Below, one piece after another: positions 4,979-7,429 of a stretch of DNA of 7,429 nt. Origin of the DNA: Bacteroidota bacterium. GTDB taxonomy: Bacteria; Bacteroidota; Bacteroidia; Flavobacteriales; Flavobacteriaceae. Location of the stretch: positions 1 through 7,429 of the forward strand of contig JABHYI010000066.1 in the NCBI GenBank assembly GCA_018656255.1, written 5' to 3'. Under the pieces are notes generated by a model, which saw only the letters and a list, made by a program, of their open reading frames with translations, was not told where the DNA came from and ran no database searches. How positions within the stretch are numbered: the first letter of the stretch is position 1; each line of letters begins with the position of its first letter. The translations under genes were made by a program, and so were the position numbers.

Positions 4979-7429
4979 ATGAAAAAAATACTACCCTTTA
5001 TATTTGCGCTCTATTGTTCTTTGGGTATTGGTCAGATAACCATAGATGAAACTTTTACGGCTCAAGAATTAATTCAAGACATCCTTATTGATTCTCCATG
5101 TGCTGAGGTTACTAATGTTGGCCAACGTACTGGGACAGATTTTGGTAATGTAAACGGGATTGGTTATTTTAACGCAAACGGCTCAAATTTTCCTTTTTCT
5201 GATGGTATTATTTTAATGACGGGTGATGTTTCTCAGGCATCTGGACCCAATAATACTGGTGTAACCCTAAGTGGTGGTGACGCATCATGGCCCGGAGACG
5301 CAGATTTAGAGGCAAACACCACTGCAACAGCTACCAATAACGCCTCTGCCATTCAGTTCAATTTTGTGCCACAAATTCCTCAGATAAATTTTAATTTTAT
5401 TTTAGCCTCTGAAGAATATAATAGAAATTTTGAATGTTCTTTTTCTGACGCTTTCGCATTTATTCTCACAGATCAAATAACGGGTGTTGTTCAAAATCTT
5501 GCGGTATTACCTGGCACCACAACTCCAATAGAGGTTACAAATGTTAGGTATGGTATCCCAGGGCAGTGTGAAGATATAAATACAGAATATTTTCAACAAT
5601 ATAATTTTGATGTTCCTGGTTTGCCTTCAGTAAATGCGGCAGACTCTCCTATATACCTCAATGGCCAAACCGTTCCTTTAACAGCGGTAGGAAATGTAAT
5701 TCCAGGAAATGGGTACAATATAAAATTAGTTATCGCAGATGAAACAGATTCTGCATTTGATGCTGCCGTATTTCTTGAAGGTGGCTCTTTTAATATTGGA
5801 GTAAACCTTGGCCCAGATGTTACCATTGAGCTAGGAACTGCTTTGTGTGAAGGTGAAACATTAGAGATAGGTTTATCTGGCCTAGGGGGTCCTCCAGATG
5901 GAAGTACCTATCAATGGTTTGTTTTCAATCCTGTTACTTTGGTATTTGATATTATTCCAGGAGAAACAAATGCCACGCTAGATGTAACAGTTTCTGGAAC
6001 CTATCAAATAGAAGTTACCAATGATGATTCTGGTTGTTCTGGCACCGATGATATTGTAGTTGAGTTTGCCCCACAGCCAATAGCAAACCAACCAATCAAC
6101 TTGTTTCAGTGTGATGATGGATCTCAAATGGGGGTTTTTGATCTTACCATTAATGATGCGGTTGTTTTGGGCGCTCAAGACCCTATTTTGTTTACAGTAA
6201 AATACTATGAAGATTTCACAGACTCTCAAGCAGGTGTAAATGAAATTCTTACGCCCAATGCCTTTCTAATTACCGCACCACCCTTACAAACAATTTTTGT
6301 GCGTATAGAAGATTTAGGCGGAATATGTTTTGCTTTAGAAGATTTTACAATTAATTATTCCCAACCTCTTGTAGCGGAACTTACTGATGAAGGATTTTGT
6401 GATGGTGACTCCAGCGGTATAGTTGCTGTTAATTTACCAGATCTTAAAGATATTGAGGTTCTCAATGGTCTTGATCCTCTGCTGTATGATATTACCTATC
6501 ACAACACCCTTGAAGATGCTAATACAGATGTAAACCCACTGCCAGGAATTTACAATGTAACTGGACCTGTTGAGACTATTTTTGTGCGTATAGAAAGTGT
6601 TTTTGACCAGCTTTGTTTTGATACAGGAAGCTTTGATATTACTATTTATTTAGCGGCTACCGCTATTACCCCAACCAAGTATAACATTTGTGACGCGTTA
6701 CCCAACGATGGTTTTGGCACCTTTGATTTAACGACTAAAGATTTGGAGATTACCGGTGGTAATCCAGATGCAGTGGTGTCTTACTACATTACTTTTGCCC
6801 AGGCTCTTGCAGGAACTCCTGCTATTGCTCCTGCAGATGCATTTATTAACACGGTGCTTGGTTTCCAAGTTGTATATGCAAGGGTAGATAATATAAATGC
6901 CACAGATTGTTCTAACATCGTAGCGTTAGAGTTGCAGGTTAATGATGCTCCTGCTATCACAGATCCAATTACTGATTATTTTGTGTGTGATTTGGACGGT
7001 AACGGTATTGAGACTTTTGATTTAACGAGCAAGGATGCTGAGATTTTAAATTCTTTGGTAGATGTTACCTTAACCTACCATGAGAGTTTTGCAGATGCAG
7101 AAGCTGGGTTGTTTCCTATCACCCCTGCTACGGGGTATGTAAGTCCATCAGCTACTATTTGGGTTCGCGCTGTAAATTATGAGGATGGCGATATTTCTAA
7201 TGATGTTTTGTGTGTTACTATAGGACAGTTTGATTTGATTATAGGAGAGACTCCTTCATTTAATGTTATTCCGGAGATTGAAGCGTGTGATGATGAGATT
7301 GCTGATGGTATTACGGAGTTTGATTTAAACAGTTATAATGAGATTATCACCGGTGGTAATCCAGATGTTACTGTCACGTATCATGCCACCCAGGAGTTTG
7401 CCCAAGCTGGTTTTCCTGCCTTGCCTGTA
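4979..7429 (+). CDS. Choice-of-anchor L domain surface repeat protein (3' end outside window)
   Basis: An open frame of 817 codons with no stop before the window edge, so the C-terminus is missing. Residues 1-18 are a signal peptide (MKKILPF, hydrophobic core, GIG before Q19). Residues about 28-272 match the choice-of-anchor L domain: TAQELIQDIL, GIGYFNANGSNFPFSDGIILMTG (61-82), FNFILASEEYNRNFECSFSDAFAFILT (138-164), GYNIKLVIADETDSAFDAAVFLEGGSF (245-271). Residues about 275-363 form an Ig/PKD-like domain (LCEGETLEI, TYQWF, VSGTYQIEVTNDDSGC). From C378 onward there is a ~97-residue repeat array. Flavobacterial proteins of this build usually end in a type IX secretion type B sorting domain (gliding motility-associated C-terminal domain) and are displayed on or released from the surface; that end is not visible, so this is inference. 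Adhesion or matrix building is plausible but unproven. An in-frame ATG at 4973 would add MS; I prefer 4979 because MKK is a typical signal start. No clear Shine-Dalgarno sequence precedes either. Confidence 0.9.
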   Translation, partial: MKKILPFIFALYCSLGIGQITIDETFTAQELIQDILIDSPCAEVTNVGQRTGTDFGNVNGIGYFNANGSNFPFSDGIILMTGDVSQASGPNNTGVTLSGGDASWPGDADLEANTTATATNNASAIQFNFVPQIPQINFNFILASEEYNRNFECSFSDAFAFILTDQITGVVQNLAVLPGTTTPIEVTNVRYGIPGQCEDINTEYFQQYNFDVPGLPSVNAADSPIYLNGQTVPLTAVGNVIPGNGYNIKLVIADETDSAFDAAVFLEGGSFNIGVNLGPDVTIELGTALCEGETLEIGLSGLGGPPDGSTYQWFVFNPVTLVFDIIPGETNATLDVTVSGTYQIEVTNDDSGCSGTDDIVVEFAPQPIANQPINLFQCDDGSQMGVFDLTINDAVVLGAQDPILFTVKYYEDFTDSQAGVNEILTPNAFLITAPPLQTIFVRIEDLGGICFALEDFTINYSQPLVAELTDEGFCDGDSSGIVAVNLPDLKDIEVLNGLDPLLYDITYHNTLEDANTDVNPLPGIYNVTGPVETIFVRIESVFDQLCFDTGSFDITIYLAATAITPTKYNICDALPNDGFGTFDLTTKDLEITGGNPDAVVSYYITFAQALAGTPAIAPADAFINTVLGFQVVYARVDNINATDCSNIVALELQVNDAPAITDPITDYFVCDLDGNGIETFDLTSKDAEILNSLVDVTLTYHESFADAEAGLFPITPATGYVSPSATIWVRAVNYEDGDISNDVLCVTIGQFDLIIGETPSFNVIPEIEACDDEIADGITEFDLNSYNEIITGGNPDVTVTYHATQEFAQAGFPALPV
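6110..7429 (+). repeat. Array of ~97-residue cysteine-paired repeats, 4 complete plus 1 partial
   Basis: Repeat units inside the surface protein begin at C378, C474, C571, C670 and C770 (codons at 6110, 6398, 6689, 6986, 7286), giving periods of 96, 97, 99 and 100 residues. Most units open with a CD plus acidic/Gly segment (repeat 3 has CDALPNDG), then an FDLT-like strand (VNLP in repeat 2), a VTYH/VKYYE-like strand, an aromatic-VR strand (IFVRIE, VYARVD, IWVRAV), and a second cysteine near the end (C450, C546, C644, C745). The first-to-second cysteine distance is 72, 72, 73 and 75 residues. The fifth unit is cut by the window edge. The beta-rich pattern suggests a string of Ig-like domains, each possibly closed by one disulfide. 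Confidence 0.85.

Noticed and set aside
5593..6229. Open frames on the minus strand opposite the surface protein (5593-5826 and 5978-6229)
   Set aside because: They lie inside a long, well-supported plus-strand coding region with recognisable domains. Their translations show no plausible protein pattern.

Overview
The window looks like chromosomal DNA from a marine-type member of the Bacteroidota, most likely Flavobacteriia. The evidence is low G+C, intergenic TAnnTTTG promoter elements in place of a sigma70 TATAAT box, no clear Shine-Dalgarno sequences, and typical gene content: a choice-of-anchor L surface protein, a double-N-domain NifU protein and a DUF255 lipoprotein. This is inferred from motifs only. 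The genus cannot be named from the sequence.

Layout. Positions 28-64 hold a strong, symmetrical intrinsic terminator. Four genes follow on the minus strand, transcribed right to left. The first is a NifU-type iron-sulfur scaffold (4891 down to 3962). Next is a long DUF255/YyaL-type protein with a thioredoxin-like N-terminus and a lipoprotein signal (3863 down to 1752). Last come two small secreted proteins that are paralogs of each other (1571 down to 870, and 823 down to 113), 46 bp apart, probably co-transcribed and ending at the 28-64 terminator. On the plus strand, diverging from the NifU gene, a large secreted repeat protein starts at 4979 and runs off the right edge. Its N-terminal 817 residues are present: signal peptide, choice-of-anchor L domain, an Ig/PKD-like domain and almost five copies of a ~97-residue repeat. 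The missing C-terminus would be expected to carry a type IX secretion (type B) sorting domain.

How the genes may work together. The NifU protein should act in the cytoplasm in Fe-S cluster assembly or delivery. The DUF255 protein carries a CxxC pair and a lipobox, so it probably acts outside the inner membrane. The two small paralogs are exported and have no known function. The repeat protein is probably displayed on or released from the cell surface through the type IX system. No single pathway links all of them; the common theme is export. No RNA genes, insertion sequences, CRISPR arrays or phage genes were seen. No non-coding stretch reaches 300 bp; the longest is 1572-1751. I see no convincing new multi-gene system. 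The least explained items are the tandem secreted paralogs and the cysteine-paired repeat array.
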